Notes: generated from the letters alone by a model not told the origin. A stretch of DNA of 37,606 nt from Patescibacteria group bacterium (GCA_019428825.1 JAHYJU010000003.1:1-37606); one strand, 5' to 3'. Shown: positions 8,306-16,288, numbered from the stretch's first letter. Numbers and translations: made by a program.

Positions 8306-9595
8306 ATGTTTCAATTAAAAGATTTTGGAGTAACTAAAAACACAGGTGTCTTAAAAAATGGTTCGAAGGTTTTTCATTTTTATAAACCTAATATGCCTGT
8401 TTCTACTGCTGTTATTTTTGATTCAGGTTCTAAATTTGATCCCGTTGGAAAAGAAGGACTTGCTCATTTTGTCGAACATATACTTTTTAAAAGCACTAAA
8501 AAATTTAAAGACGAGACGGAGGCCGGGCTTTTTTTAGAAAGTATCGGTGGTCAGGCTAATGCCTTTACGGGTGTTGACCTTCTTGGAGTAACTGCCGATA
8601 TCGGTATAGAATTAGATTATCCTAAGGTTGTTGATTTTATCCACGAGCTTACAAAAGAATCTTTATTTGAGGAACAGAAGATTGAGATTGAGAGAGGAAC
8701 TATTCTTGGTGAGATAGCCGATTATGAGTCAAACCCCGCACTTCATATTAGAGATTTAATGCAAGATGGTTTGTTCCAGGGTACTTATGCTGAAAGACCT
8801 ATTGCCGGAAATGCTGAAACTGTTATGGGCATATCACGCGATGACTTGTATAATTTTTACAAATCAAGGATAGCAGCAAAAAATATGTCTGTTGTTGTAG
8901 CAGGTGATATTGAGTTTGATAAAATCGTTGATTTGTTTGATGCTACATTTTCTGAAGCACTGCCCTTCGAAGAAAAATCGGATGCCGGGGATTTAGAGGT
9001 TATTAGGAAAGATCCTTTGGGTATAAAGGTTTACGAAGGTATTGACCATATATTTACGGGTTTTTCTTTTAGAACGGGCAGGTATACTAATCCTGATTCT
9101 AAGGTTTTGGATGTCATTGAAACACTTATGGGAGAGGGTTTTTCTTCGTCTCTTTTTAGAAAATTAAGGACTGAAAACGGATTGGTTTATTCTCTTAAGG
9201 TTATGTCGGGAAGTTATATAGACAGAGGTCATTTTTCTGTTGTAACCGCGACTTCGAAAGAAAAATTACAGTTAGTTCTTGATATTTTAACAAGTGAGTT
9301 TAAAAGATTGGAGAGTGGTGATGTTGATGAGGTTGAGTTAAATCTGGCAAAACAAAAAATAATTAGATCTAAAATAAGAGAAATGCAGGATTCTAACACT
9401 TGGGTTGGTTTTCATCTTTCTGATATTTTTTTTAATCCGGATAATCCTATTGACCTGGCAGGGTATTTGAATGAGATTGAAAATATTACACTAAAAGATG
9501 TAGTTGAAATTTCCAAAAAGTATTTTACTAAAAACAGTTGGTATTTGGCTCTGTGCGGTGATGTTAAGGAAAATGATTTTAAGATTGATTACTGA
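8306..9595 (+). CDS. M16 family zinc metallopeptidase, paralog 1
   Basis: Pitrilysin/processing-peptidase-like protein of 429 residues. The inverted zinc motif HFVEH (in GLAHFVEHILF) is intact, and a downstream glutamate in ERGTILGEIADYESNP fits the third zinc ligand. The C-terminal half contains the usual RTENGLVYSLKV segment of the second M16 domain. There is no signal peptide, so it may act in the cytoplasm on small peptides or misfolded chains. A TAATCT box eight bases before the ATG could be a leaderless promoter, or the gene may be read through from pheT. It has a close paralog at 34493-35785 of nearly the same length. Its end is only six bases from the convergent ABC transporter gene, with no obvious terminator hairpin between them. 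Confidence 0.92.
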   Translation: MFQLKDFGVTKNTGVLKNGSKVFHFYKPNMPVSTAVIFDSGSKFDPVGKEGLAHFVEHILFKSTKKFKDETEAGLFLESIGGQANAFTGVDLLGVTADIGIELDYPKVVDFIHELTKESLFEEQKIEIERGTILGEIADYESNPALHIRDLMQDGLFQGTYAERPIAGNAETVMGISRDDLYNFYKSRIAAKNMSVVVAGDIEFDKIVDLFDATFSEALPFEEKSDAGDLEVIRKDPLGIKVYEGIDHIFTGFSFRTGRYTNPDSKVLDVIETLMGEGFSSSLFRKLRTENGLVYSLKVMSGSYIDRGHFSVVTATSKEKLQLVLDILTSEFKRLESGDVDEVELNLAKQKIIRSKIREMQDSNTWVGFHLSDIFFNPDNPIDLAGYLNEIENITLKDVVEISKKYFTKNSWYLALCGDVKENDFKIDY

Positions 9596-9601
9596 AAAAT
9601 A

Positions 9602-11449
9602 TTATTCTTTGTATCCCTCGGCTTGAATTCTAAACCCTTCTGTGTACTTTCCGTTTAATTTAAGTAATTCCTCATGGGTTCCCTGTTCTATTATTTTTCC
9701 GTCATCAAGAACAATTATCCTATCAGCGTTTCTTACTGTCGAGAACCTATGTGAAATTATTATTACTGTTTTATTTTCAAAGAATTCATATATTTTTGTA
9801 AATATTTTTGCTTCTGATGCGGTATCTATGGCTGCAGTAGGTTCATCAAATATTACCAAGGGGGCGTTTCTGTAGAAAAACCTTGCTAAAGCAATTTTTT
9901 GCCATTGACCTGTGCTGGGTCTGACACCTCCCTTAAACCTCTCACTTAAAATTGTATCGAATTTATTCGGATACTCTTCAATAAAGTCTAGGGCATCCGC
10001 GGTTTGTGCAGCATCTCTCATCTTTTTTTGGTCTATCTCGTCAACTTTACCTATCATAATATTCTCTTTAACACTTAGACTGCTGTAATTGTTAAAATCC
10101 TGAAATAACGTCCCAAAGTTTTTATATAGTGATTCTGATTTAATGTCAGAGATTTCTATATCATTAATAGTTATCTGTCCCTCAGATGCTTTATAAAACT
10201 TGCAAAGAAGCTTAACCAGTGTTGTTTTTCCGGCTCCGTTGTGACCTACTATTGCAATCTTCTCTCCCGATTTAATATTTAAAGATAGGTTTTTTATGAC
10301 CTTTTTATCATTTCTGGGGTAAGAGAAACTCACATCTTTGAAATCAATACTAGGGCCTTTATCCATCATAGGCAGTTCCTTATCTCCGTCATTTAAAACA
10401 GGTTCTGCCATAAAAAGATAGTATACATCTTTAATTTGTATTGCTGACTCTGAGACATCATTAAAGTTTTGTACTACTCTGGTAACGGAGGTTTCTAAAA
10501 TGTTTAGAGATCTCATCCAAAAAGCTACATTACCGATACTTAGAATTCTGTTAAGAAATCTTTTAAATATTTCCAAATATCCGTAGAAGGTTAGTAAATC
10601 CCGAAGAAAACCTATAAAGTGACTCCAAAATCTGGATTTCTGAGCGAATTTAAGATGTCGGTCGGTAAGCCAATTTGTAAACTTAGTGTACAAATCATCT
10701 ATATATTTAAATGACCCTGTAACTGTAACTTCTTGTAGGGGTGTTGGGTTTTGCAAGGTCCAAGCAGCTTCTGTTACCCTTCTATGTTTTTCTGTATTTT
10801 CAAAACGAAGTTTATATATTTTTCTTCTCATTACCCTATCAATAAACAAATATGGGATTGATATAATGAGTGTTAATACTACGAATTGGGGCATAAATCT
10901 TAGAACAAGAGTTAATGTTACAAACATCTTTACTACGTTGACAATAAAGTCGATACTAGTGTCTACATATCTGAAAACATTCCAAAGATAATTACCGGCT
11001 CTATAAACTTTGTCGCTTATTTCCGGTTGCTCTAGAGTCTGGATTCCTAATCGATTTAGTTTGTGATAGAGTTCCCTCCTTAAGAACACGTCGCTTTTTA
11101 ATCTAATTATGGATCCCGCATAGCTATTTACAAAAGCAAGGACAGTTTCAATAACACTGTATGTAAGGAGAACTGCTAGATAAGGATACATGCTTTGAAT
11201 AACAGCATTTGGTTCTTGTATGACCCTCGTTAACTCGTCTAAAGCTCTGGCGAATATCAGAGTATAGATAATGTCCTGAACTTTAAATATTGTTTGACCA
11301 ACAATATATACAGTGGTTGCATAAGGGTGGTTTTTGAAAAATAGTGATAAACCCCATTTAGATATTTTAAATGTTTCTAAGAAACTGACTTTTTGGTAAT
11401 CATCTGAATTATCAGGTTTATTAGAGGATGCAGATTCATTATCAGACAT
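9602..11449 (-). CDS. ABC exporter, fused membrane and ATPase domains
   Basis: Half-transporter of 615 residues that would work as a dimer and pump a substrate out using ATP. The membrane domain spans about residues 40-330. The ATPase domain has Walker A GHNGAGKTT (402-410), the Q-loop Gln450, Walker B LVIFDEP (531-537) and the H-loop His567 (ISHRFST). The signature motif is unusual: where LSGGQ is expected the sequence reads PSTGQWQKIALAR (from 511), so the first Gly is Thr and Leu is Pro. The acidic polar N-terminus (1-20) is not a signal peptide. The substrate is unknown. A TAGAAT box ends eight bases before the ATG, with no Shine-Dalgarno site. It separates the convergent pheST and thrS operons. 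Confidence 0.93.
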   Translation of the reverse strand: MSDNESASSNKPDNSDDYQKVSFLETFKISKWGLSLFFKNHPYATTVYIVGQTIFKVQDIIYTLIFARALDELTRVIQEPNAVIQSMYPYLAVLLTYSVIETVLAFVNSYAGSIIRLKSDVFLRRELYHKLNRLGIQTLEQPEISDKVYRAGNYLWNVFRYVDTSIDFIVNVVKMFVTLTLVLRFMPQFVVLTLIISIPYLFIDRVMRRKIYKLRFENTEKHRRVTEAAWTLQNPTPLQEVTVTGSFKYIDDLYTKFTNWLTDRHLKFAQKSRFWSHFIGFLRDLLTFYGYLEIFKRFLNRILSIGNVAFWMRSLNILETSVTRVVQNFNDVSESAIQIKDVYYLFMAEPVLNDGDKELPMMDKGPSIDFKDVSFSYPRNDKKVIKNLSLNIKSGEKIAIVGHNGAGKTTLVKLLCKFYKASEGQITINDIEISDIKSESLYKNFGTLFQDFNNYSSLSVKENIMIGKVDEIDQKKMRDAAQTADALDFIEEYPNKFDTILSERFKGGVRPSTGQWQKIALARFFYRNAPLVIFDEPTAAIDTASEAKIFTKIYEFFENKTVIIISHRFSTVRNADRIIVLDDGKIIEQGTHEELLKLNGKYTEGFRIQAEGYKE

Positions 11450-11481
11450 AATACTTTATTCTAATTTGAAAAGAGTGAAAT

Positions 11482-11835
11482 TTAAAGGTTTTTCTTAACT
11501 TTATCCACTATCTCATCAAAAGATGCGGGGTCTTGAATAGCTATCTCCGATAACATTTTTCTGTTCAACTCAATTTTTGATTTTTTTAAGGCGTTAATAA
11601 ATCTGCTGTACATAATCTCATGTTTGGTTAAAGCTGAGTTTAATCTTGATATCCAAAGTCTCCTTAGATTACCGGGTCTTTTTCTTCTACCTCTAAAGGC
11701 ATGTTCCCCGGCTCTTAATACAGCCTCACTTGCCTTTTTATAATTTTTGCTTCTATTACCCCTATACCCTTTTGCAAGTTTTAATACTTTTTTATGTCTT
11801 TTTGCGGCGCTAGGCCCACCTTTTACTCTTGGCAT
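11482..11835 (-). CDS. rplT: Ribosomal protein bL20
   Basis: Large-subunit protein of 117 residues that binds 23S rRNA early in 50S assembly. It has the typical start MPRVKGGPSAAKRHKKVLK, the basic stretch KGYRGNRSKNYKKA and the RRLWISRLN segment. Its ATG overlaps the rpmI stop by one base (TAATG), so the two are translationally coupled. It is the last gene of thrS-infC-rpmI-rplT. In E. coli L20 represses this operon by binding its mRNA; whether that happens here is not visible. Confidence 0.97.
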   Translation of the reverse strand: MPRVKGGPSAAKRHKKVLKLAKGYRGNRSKNYKKASEAVLRAGEHAFRGRRKRPGNLRRLWISRLNSALTKHEIMYSRFINALKKSKIELNRKMLSEIAIQDPASFDEIVDKVKKNL

Positions 11836-12053
11836 TATATTTCCTTTCCATGCTTGTTCAGCATCTTTTTAAACATTTTTTTATGACCTTTGTTTTTCTG
11901 TTCAGAAACACCTGTATTTCTGGTTTTATTAGGACTACTTTTTTTCTCTTTTAAGTGGCCCATACCTACACTTTTCTTCATTATTTTACCTGTTTTTGTT
12001 ATCTTTACTCTTCTAAGTAAAGTTTTTTTTGTTTTTATCTTTTGTTTTGCCAT
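11835..12053 (-). CDS. rpmI: Ribosomal protein bL35
   Basis: Small basic large-subunit protein of 72 residues. It begins MAKQKIKTKKTLLRRVKIT and carries the conserved core KIMKKSVGMGHL, followed by a Lys-rich tail. It starts six bases after the infC stop, with a weak GGAAAG site at the end of infC, and its stop overlaps the rplT start. The order infC-rpmI-rplT is the classical one. Confidence 0.95.
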   Translation of the reverse strand: MAKQKIKTKKTLLRRVKITKTGKIMKKSVGMGHLKEKKSSPNKTRNTGVSEQKNKGHKKMFKKMLNKHGKEI

Positions 12054-12059
12054 ATTAAT

Positions 12060-12566
12060 TCACTTTCCTACAAACATTGCCCAAACGGTATTACCCAATC
12101 TTTTGGGCTCTTCTTCAATTTTTGCTACTTCATTAAGTTCTTTTTCAATTTTCCTGATTTGATCTATTGCTACCTCAGGGAACATTGCTTCCCTACCCTT
12201 CATTTTTACTGTTATCTTAACTTTGTCTCCATCGTCAATAAATTCTTTTGCTCTTTTAACAAATCTTTGCATATCTCCTTCTCCTGTGGTTGGGCTCAAT
12301 CTAAGCTCCTTTACTTCAGTTTTTTTACTTTTTGCCTTTGCTGTGCTTTCTTTCTTTTTTTCGTCGTATAAAAACTTAGCAAAGTCTACTATCTTAGCCA
12401 CCGGGGGGTTGGCGTTTGGAACTACTAAAACAAGGTCCAAATCATCTTTTAAAGCTATACCCAATGCTTCACTTGTTTTCATCACACCTAAATTTTCGCC
12501 TTTAGTCGAAATTACTCTAACTTCTTCTGATTTTATCTGTTGGTTTTTTGTGTACCAGTTTGGTAT
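12060..12566 (-). CDS. infC: Translation initiation factor IF-3, AUA start
   Basis: IF-3 binds the 30S subunit, keeps 50S away and checks start-codon pairing. With the start chosen here it has 168 residues, the normal length. The first in-frame ATG (12485) would cut off the conserved N-terminal strand: the upstream frame reads NQQIKSEEVRVISTKGENLG and joins VMKTSEALGIALK, as in other IF-3 proteins. Between the in-frame stop near 12593 and this region there is no ATG, GTG or TTG. A perfect AGGAGG (12579-12574) is followed seven bases later by ATA (12566-12564), which I take as the start. The N-domain is about 1-75, the linker Lys-rich (KKKESTAKAKSKK), and the C-domain about 95-168. It lies 27 bases after thrS. 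Confidence 0.94.
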   Translation of the reverse strand: MPNWYTKNQQIKSEEVRVISTKGENLGVMKTSEALGIALKDDLDLVLVVPNANPPVAKIVDFAKFLYDEKKKESTAKAKSKKTEVKELRLSPTTGEGDMQRFVKRAKEFIDDGDKVKITVKMKGREAMFPEVAIDQIRKIEKELNEVAKIEEEPKRLGNTVWAMFVGK

Positions 12567-12579
12567 ATGCTTTCCTCCT
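12564..12579 (-). promoter_or_regulatory. Shine-Dalgarno site and AUA start codon of infC
   Basis: AGGAGG (12579-12574), seven bases AAAGCAT, then ATA. E. coli infC uses AUU and its product represses its own mRNA by rejecting such starts; an AUA start would allow the same autoregulation. The site lies in the 27-base gap between thrS and infC. Confidence 0.82.
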
Positions 12580-12593
12580 AAAACCTTAGTAAA

Positions 12594-14390
12594 TTACCAC
12601 AAATTGAGAGATTTGGTCAAATACATTTTTTCAATTTTCTCAATTACTTCATCAAGGGGTTTTAACCCAAGATTCTCTTCAGTGCGTAGTCTAACACTTA
12701 CTCCATTATTTTCAATCTCTTTATCCCCGATTATAAACATATAGGGAATTTTCTGCATTTGAGCATCTCTTATTTTTGCTTGCATTGTTTCAGATCTGTC
12801 GTCTATTTTTACTCTTATGTTTTTCTCTTTTAGCTTTTCGGAAACTTTTTGTGCGTATTCAATGTGTTTATCACCAATAGGTATTATTTGGACTTGTAAG
12901 GGACACATCCATACAGGAAACGCTCCGTTTGTATGCTCTATATAAACTCCCATGAATCTTTCAAGTGATCCTAAAAGTGCCCTGTGTATCATGAATGGTG
13001 TTTTTTGATCCCCACTGTTGTCTATGTAGGTCATGTTGAATTTGCTCGGAAGATTAAAATCTACTTGTATAGTTGAAAGTTGCCATTTTCTACCTATAGC
13101 ATCGGAAACTTTGATATCAATTTTTGGACCATAGAATACTGCCCCACCTACATCCGTAATGTAGTCTTCAAAACCAAAATTTTTGAGAACTAGTTTTAAT
13201 CCTTCTTCGGCTTTATCCCAATCTTTATCTCCCCCAATGTATTTTTCCTTGTTCTCAGGGTCTCTTACCGATAAATTAACTTCAAAATCGTCAAAACCGA
13301 ATGTTTTTAGGACGAACATAGTTAAGTCCATAGCTTCCATAAGTTCATCGTGAAGTTGTTCCTCGGTGCACATTATGTGGCCGTCGTCTTGGGTAAATCC
13401 TCTTACTCTGGTTAAACCTTGCAAAACTCCACTTTTTTCATATCTGTAAACTGTTCCCATCTCTGCTGTTCTGAATGGAAGTTCTTTATAACTTCTAGGT
13501 CTGTGATTGTAAATTTTAATATGCATAGGACAATTCATAGGTTTTAACCTGTATTGCTCATCTTCTATTCCAAAGGAGTTATACATGGCGTCTTTATAAA
13601 AATCCAAATGCCCGGAGTGTGACCATAGAGCTTCACTTGCAATATGAGGAGTTGTTACCGGTAAATACCCTCTTTCAAGATAAGTGTTAAAGGCAAACTC
13701 CATGGCTTTGTGTCGGACAAATGCCCCGTTAGGCATCCACAGAGGAAGTCCTTGACCAACCTCGTCGTCCATAAAGAAAAGTTCCATTTCTTTCGCTATA
13801 TTTCTGTGATCTCTTTCTTTGGCCTTTTCAATCATCTCAAGATATTCATCTAGTTCTTCTTGAGTTTCAAAAACAGTTGCATAGATTCTTGTGAGCATTT
13901 TGTTTTTTTCATCACCGTGCCAATAAGCTCCGGCAACACTTAAAAGTTTGAAAGCGCCGATGCTACTTGTTCTTCCAGTGTGGTTGCCCGCACACAGGTC
14001 AATATCATAGTATCTTCCCTCTTTGTTCCCTATTTCACAAACTGTCGGATTTCCTCCGTCTTTTTCAATTTCTCCTATCATTTCAAGTTTAAAAGGATTA
14101 TCTTTGAAAATTTCTTTTAATTCTTTGAAACCGGCATCTCTCATTAAAATAGGAAGATTTGCTTCTACAATATCTCTCATTCTTTCTTCTATTTTAGGAA
14201 AGTCCTCTTCTGTTATTTTTCCTTCGTAATCGAAATCACCGTAGAAACCATTTTCTATTGGAGGTCCCATTACTTTTTTTGCTCCCGGGAATAAACTTTC
14301 CACAGCCATATGCATGACATGTTCTGTGCTGTGCCTTAGAGGGTACAGCGGATTATCTTTGATTTTATCTATTACTTTTTGTTTTTTCAT
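12594..14390 (-). CDS. thrS: Threonyl-tRNA synthetase without TGS domain
   Basis: Class II synthetase of 598 residues that charges tRNA-Thr. The N-terminal TGS domain of the E. coli form is missing; the protein begins almost at the editing domain. Editing-site residues are present as His20/His24 (HSTEH) and Cys133/His137 (CAGNH), so hydrolysis of Ser-tRNA-Thr should work. The catalytic zinc ligands fit Cys287 (MNCPMH), His338 (QDDGH) and His469 (FMIHR). Motif 2 (RTAEMGTVYRYE) and a C-terminal anticodon-binding domain (about 500-598) are intact. It leads the thrS-infC-rpmI-rplT operon. A TATAAT box lies 15 bases before the ATG, giving a leader of about eight bases without a clear ribosome site. 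Confidence 0.96.
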   Translation of the reverse strand: MKKQKVIDKIKDNPLYPLRHSTEHVMHMAVESLFPGAKKVMGPPIENGFYGDFDYEGKITEEDFPKIEERMRDIVEANLPILMRDAGFKELKEIFKDNPFKLEMIGEIEKDGGNPTVCEIGNKEGRYYDIDLCAGNHTGRTSSIGAFKLLSVAGAYWHGDEKNKMLTRIYATVFETQEELDEYLEMIEKAKERDHRNIAKEMELFFMDDEVGQGLPLWMPNGAFVRHKAMEFAFNTYLERGYLPVTTPHIASEALWSHSGHLDFYKDAMYNSFGIEDEQYRLKPMNCPMHIKIYNHRPRSYKELPFRTAEMGTVYRYEKSGVLQGLTRVRGFTQDDGHIMCTEEQLHDELMEAMDLTMFVLKTFGFDDFEVNLSVRDPENKEKYIGGDKDWDKAEEGLKLVLKNFGFEDYITDVGGAVFYGPKIDIKVSDAIGRKWQLSTIQVDFNLPSKFNMTYIDNSGDQKTPFMIHRALLGSLERFMGVYIEHTNGAFPVWMCPLQVQIIPIGDKHIEYAQKVSEKLKEKNIRVKIDDRSETMQAKIRDAQMQKIPYMFIIGDKEIENNGVSVRLRTEENLGLKPLDEVIEKIEKMYLTKSLNLW

Positions 14391-14405
14391 ATATTTGTCT
14401 TTCTG

Positions 14406-14411
14406 ATTATA
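14406..14411 (-). promoter_or_regulatory. -10 box of the thrS operon
   Basis: TATAAT on the minus strand, 15 bases before the thrS ATG. No convincing -35 hexamer is seen. The short distance leaves no room for the long structured thrS leader known from E. coli. The remaining bases up to 14561 hold nothing I can name. Confidence 0.5.
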
Positions 14412-14561
14412 TCTGAATTTTGCTTAAATGAATACGTTTTATGAGTTTTAATAAGATTATTTCCCCGCTCTTGGCGAGGTTGTGGTTGTTGTAAAGATTG
14501 TGTAAAAAAGATTATTTTTCACTGTGTTTATTTTTACTACTTGAGATTGGGTGTGTCAATG

Positions 14562-14593
14562 AAAAAGCTTCACAAAATTTTTGTGAAGCTTTT
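14562..14593. terminator. Bidirectional terminator overlapping a stop codon
   Basis: An almost perfect palindrome, AAAAGCTTCACAAA at about 14563-14576 against TTTGTGAAGCTTTT at 14580-14593, flanked by A and T runs. The TGA stop of the gene at 14570-14968 lies inside the hairpin, so the last codons also encode the terminator stem. Confidence 0.75.
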
Positions 14594-14968
14594 GGCAGTA
14601 GCTCTCTTCGATAATCTGTTTTCAATAAATGTGACCTTGTCGGAAAAAGACATTTCTAACCATTTTTCTTTTTCAGCCCCTTCATTGGGAACTCCAAAAT
14701 AGGCACAGAATATTGCGGCTTCGTAAAGATTTATAGGGGTTTTTTCTTCTTTGGGAATCGGAACGAATCCTCCATTTTTATCTTTTTTTACTCCGCAAAG
14801 TTTTTCTCCGATTGTTATAGTCCTTGGATCTTGTTTACCAACTTTCGTAGTTAAGAAGGTTAACTTACCTGATTCTTTATCAGTTTTGGTATTTTCTTCA
14901 TTTGGTACAAAATCCAAAATCTCGAACAAAGGTTTATCTGTCACATAATCGTTATTACTCTCAGCCAT
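14570..14968 (-). CDS. Unknown protein, 132 residues
   Basis: The family is not recognised. The protein is charged and soluble, without signal peptide or membrane helix. It has a central strand-rich part (KLTFLTTKVGKQDPRTITIG) and a helical part near residues 80-125 (INLYEAAIFCAYFGVP, then DKVTFIENRLSKR). A GGAG site five bases before the ATG supports the start. A TTGACA element at 15036-15031 and TATAGT at 15015-15010 (spacing 15) may be its promoter. It overlaps the terminator that begins at 14593. Nothing in the neighbourhood points to a job; it is downstream of a candidate RNA gene on the same strand. Confidence 0.65.
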   Translation of the reverse strand: MAESNNDYVTDKPLFEILDFVPNEENTKTDKESGKLTFLTTKVGKQDPRTITIGEKLCGVKKDKNGGFVPIPKEEKTPINLYEAAIFCAYFGVPNEGAEKEKWLEMSFSDKVTFIENRLSKRATAKSFTKIL

Positions 14969-15009
14969 TTTTACTCCTATCTATTTTTTCTTAAAGAATA
15001 TAGCAGAAG

Positions 15010-15036
15010 ACTATAGCAGATTTGAATTAATGTCAA
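15010..15036 (-). promoter_or_regulatory. Possible promoter of the 14570-14968 gene
   Basis: TTGACA (15036-15031), 15-base spacer, TATAGT (15015-15010); a TAGTCT at spacing 17 is an alternative -10. The -35 box is embedded in the T tract of the upstream terminator at 15034-15088. Confidence 0.45.
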
Positions 15037-15088
15037 AAAAATGGCACGTAATATCTCAAAGTTTTTAACCTTGGTTTTATTACGTGCC
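15034..15088 (-). terminator. Intrinsic terminator of the candidate RNA / upstream gene
   Basis: Perfect 11-base arms GGCACGTAATA (plus strand 15043-15053) and TATTACGTGCC (15078-15088). On the minus strand the hairpin is followed by A and then six or seven T. It would end transcripts from the candidate RNA at 15041-15300 and from the membrane protein gene at 15350-16282. Confidence 0.75.
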
Positions 15089-15300
15089 TAAAACGATCAT
15101 TTTTTCCGCATAAAATTCTCAATGGCTTATAGAGTCCAGTTCCCTATGCCGTGAGATTATTAGCCCCACAGTTTCCTCCTTTCGGATTTGATAGAGATGA
15201 GATACTTGATTCCACAATGATTATAGAATCCCATCTCTTTCCGATGATATCTGTCCTCCTCCCTCTAAACCTACTCAATAAGCAAAGAGTAGCTAATGTA
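15041..15300 (-). ncRNA. Candidate structured non-coding RNA, about 260 nt
   Basis: This 260-base stretch has no convincing gene but has its own -35/-10 (15334-15307) and ends at a strong terminator. Visible helices on the minus strand are CTACTC/GAGTAG (15292-15287 with 15276-15271); AGAGATG with GATTC pairing GAATC and CATCTCT around 15190-15238; a CC-GAAA-GG tetraloop hairpin; CTGTG with CACGG; and GGCATAG with CTAT-AA-GCC. Several loops are GNRA-like. It does not match tmRNA, 6S, SRP RNA or RNase P motifs I know, although GGAGGAAACTGTGGGGC faintly resembles the RNase P P4 region. Both strands also carry open frames of 65-82 codons without good starts, so a decayed or unusual small gene cannot be excluded. 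Confidence 0.45.
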
Positions 15301-15306
15301 GGAAGT

Positions 15307-15334
15307 ATTATACCTAAAATTTTTAAAAAGTCTA
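15307..15334 (-). promoter_or_regulatory. Promoter of the candidate RNA
   Basis: TAGACT (15334-15329), 16-base spacer, perfect TATAAT (15312-15307). The expected start is near 15300, just before the first hairpin. It lies after the stop of the gene at 15350-16282 and before no recognisable ORF with a good start codon. Confidence 0.55.
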
Positions 15335-15349
15335 TAAGTCTATTTGTAG

Positions 15350-16282
15350 CTATAATTCTAAAATTTCTTTCTCAACTGGTATTGTTTTTACATGAATAAG
15401 GCCAAATTTTTTTAAAAGAACTAGAATTAAAAATATTGTGTTTGTGTAGATAAAATATATTACAGAGTTATAAATTTGTAAGATTCCAAATACTAACAAA
15501 GCTAATGTAGGGCTAAAAAGATTTTTGTATGGTTCTACAACATTATTTATTTGTGTGGATATGGAATTTTTTATCGTTCCCGTAACGCTTTCTGTTGTGC
15601 TTTCAGGCAAGGATATGTTAGCGGGTAATTCAGTAATTCCGAAGCTGTTTAGAACAGCAGCTACTTGAGGATTTGATTCCTTAAGTGATTCAAGGTTTAA
15701 GGAAGTAATCTCCTCGGCTACCTGTTTTTCATATTCTTTCTCTACAGCTTCTTTTACGGGTTTTTCTACTATATCTGCGGCCCACTCCCCTACATTTATC
15801 GAAGAGATATTTTCAGACATAAGAAAAACCGACAATGCTGTAATTACACTTATAATAAGAAGAAATCCTTTTGTAGCAGACCTTCCGGAGTATCTAATTC
15901 TTATTTTAATTAAACTCTTACTTATGGAATTTGTTCTTTGAATTGAAAATAGAAAATAAAGAAACGAAAATACTGAGCCTACTATAGCCTCTTCTGTTTT
16001 AAATTTAGTCAAAAATATGAAAGATAAGATAAAAACTATCGAGGGTGCTATAAATATTTCCCATTTTTTATTTATGGAATGCGAGATTAATCCAATAGTC
16101 CAAAGAGTCGGTAGCAGGATTAAAGCAAAGGGAATTGCAAACTCGGGAGACAGGGAAAAATACCTTTGGTTTTCTACAAAGTTTGTAATTACTCTGCAAA
16201 GAAAAAACAACTCTATTGCAAAAAGAACATACAGTATTGATTTTTTTACAACAGAATATTTATTCAAGCCAACACTTTCCAT
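15350..16282 (-). CDS. Multi-pass membrane protein of unknown function
   Basis: 310 residues with about six hydrophobic segments: near 14-34, 48-66, 74-95, 98-113, 137-157 and 252-295 (the last probably two helices). Between the fifth helix and the C-terminal pair lies an extra-membrane region of about 90 residues, with a charged coiled-coil-like part (VEKPVKEAVEKEYEKQVAEE) and a Ser/Thr-rich part (PESTTESVTGTIKN). No catalytic motif is recognised. The promoter is unusually clear, TTGTAA-N17-TATACT at 16317-16289, with the ATG only six bases after the -10 box, so the message should be leaderless. The candidate RNA follows on the same strand. Confidence 0.75.
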   Translation of the reverse strand: MESVGLNKYSVVKKSILYVLFAIELFFLCRVITNFVENQRYFSLSPEFAIPFALILLPTLWTIGLISHSINKKWEIFIAPSIVFILSFIFLTKFKTEEAIVGSVFSFLYFLFSIQRTNSISKSLIKIRIRYSGRSATKGFLLIISVITALSVFLMSENISSINVGEWAADIVEKPVKEAVEKEYEKQVAEEITSLNLESLKESNPQVAAVLNSFGITELPANISLPESTTESVTGTIKNSISTQINNVVEPYKNLFSPTLALLVFGILQIYNSVIYFIYTNTIFLILVLLKKFGLIHVKTIPVEKEILEL

Positions 16283-16288
16283 TGTTTA

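Noticed and set aside
12042-12744. Plus-strand ORFs opposite infC, rpmI and thrS
   Set aside because: They are Phe/Ser-rich shadows of conserved Lys-rich minus-strand genes.
15128-15345. Minus-strand frame downstream of the membrane protein gene, ending in a GGNCGANNL-like segment
   Set aside because: It reads like protein for about 65 codons but has no ATG or GTG start; the only canonical codon is an internal TTG without a ribosome site. Not enough to call a gene.
15151-15399. Plus-strand 82-codon frame in the candidate RNA region
   Set aside because: It begins with GTG without a ribosome site or -10 box, overlaps the end of the minus-strand membrane protein gene, and the opposite strand is equally open. 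The region has a minus-strand promoter, helices and a terminator, so I prefer an RNA, but I keep this as an alternative.
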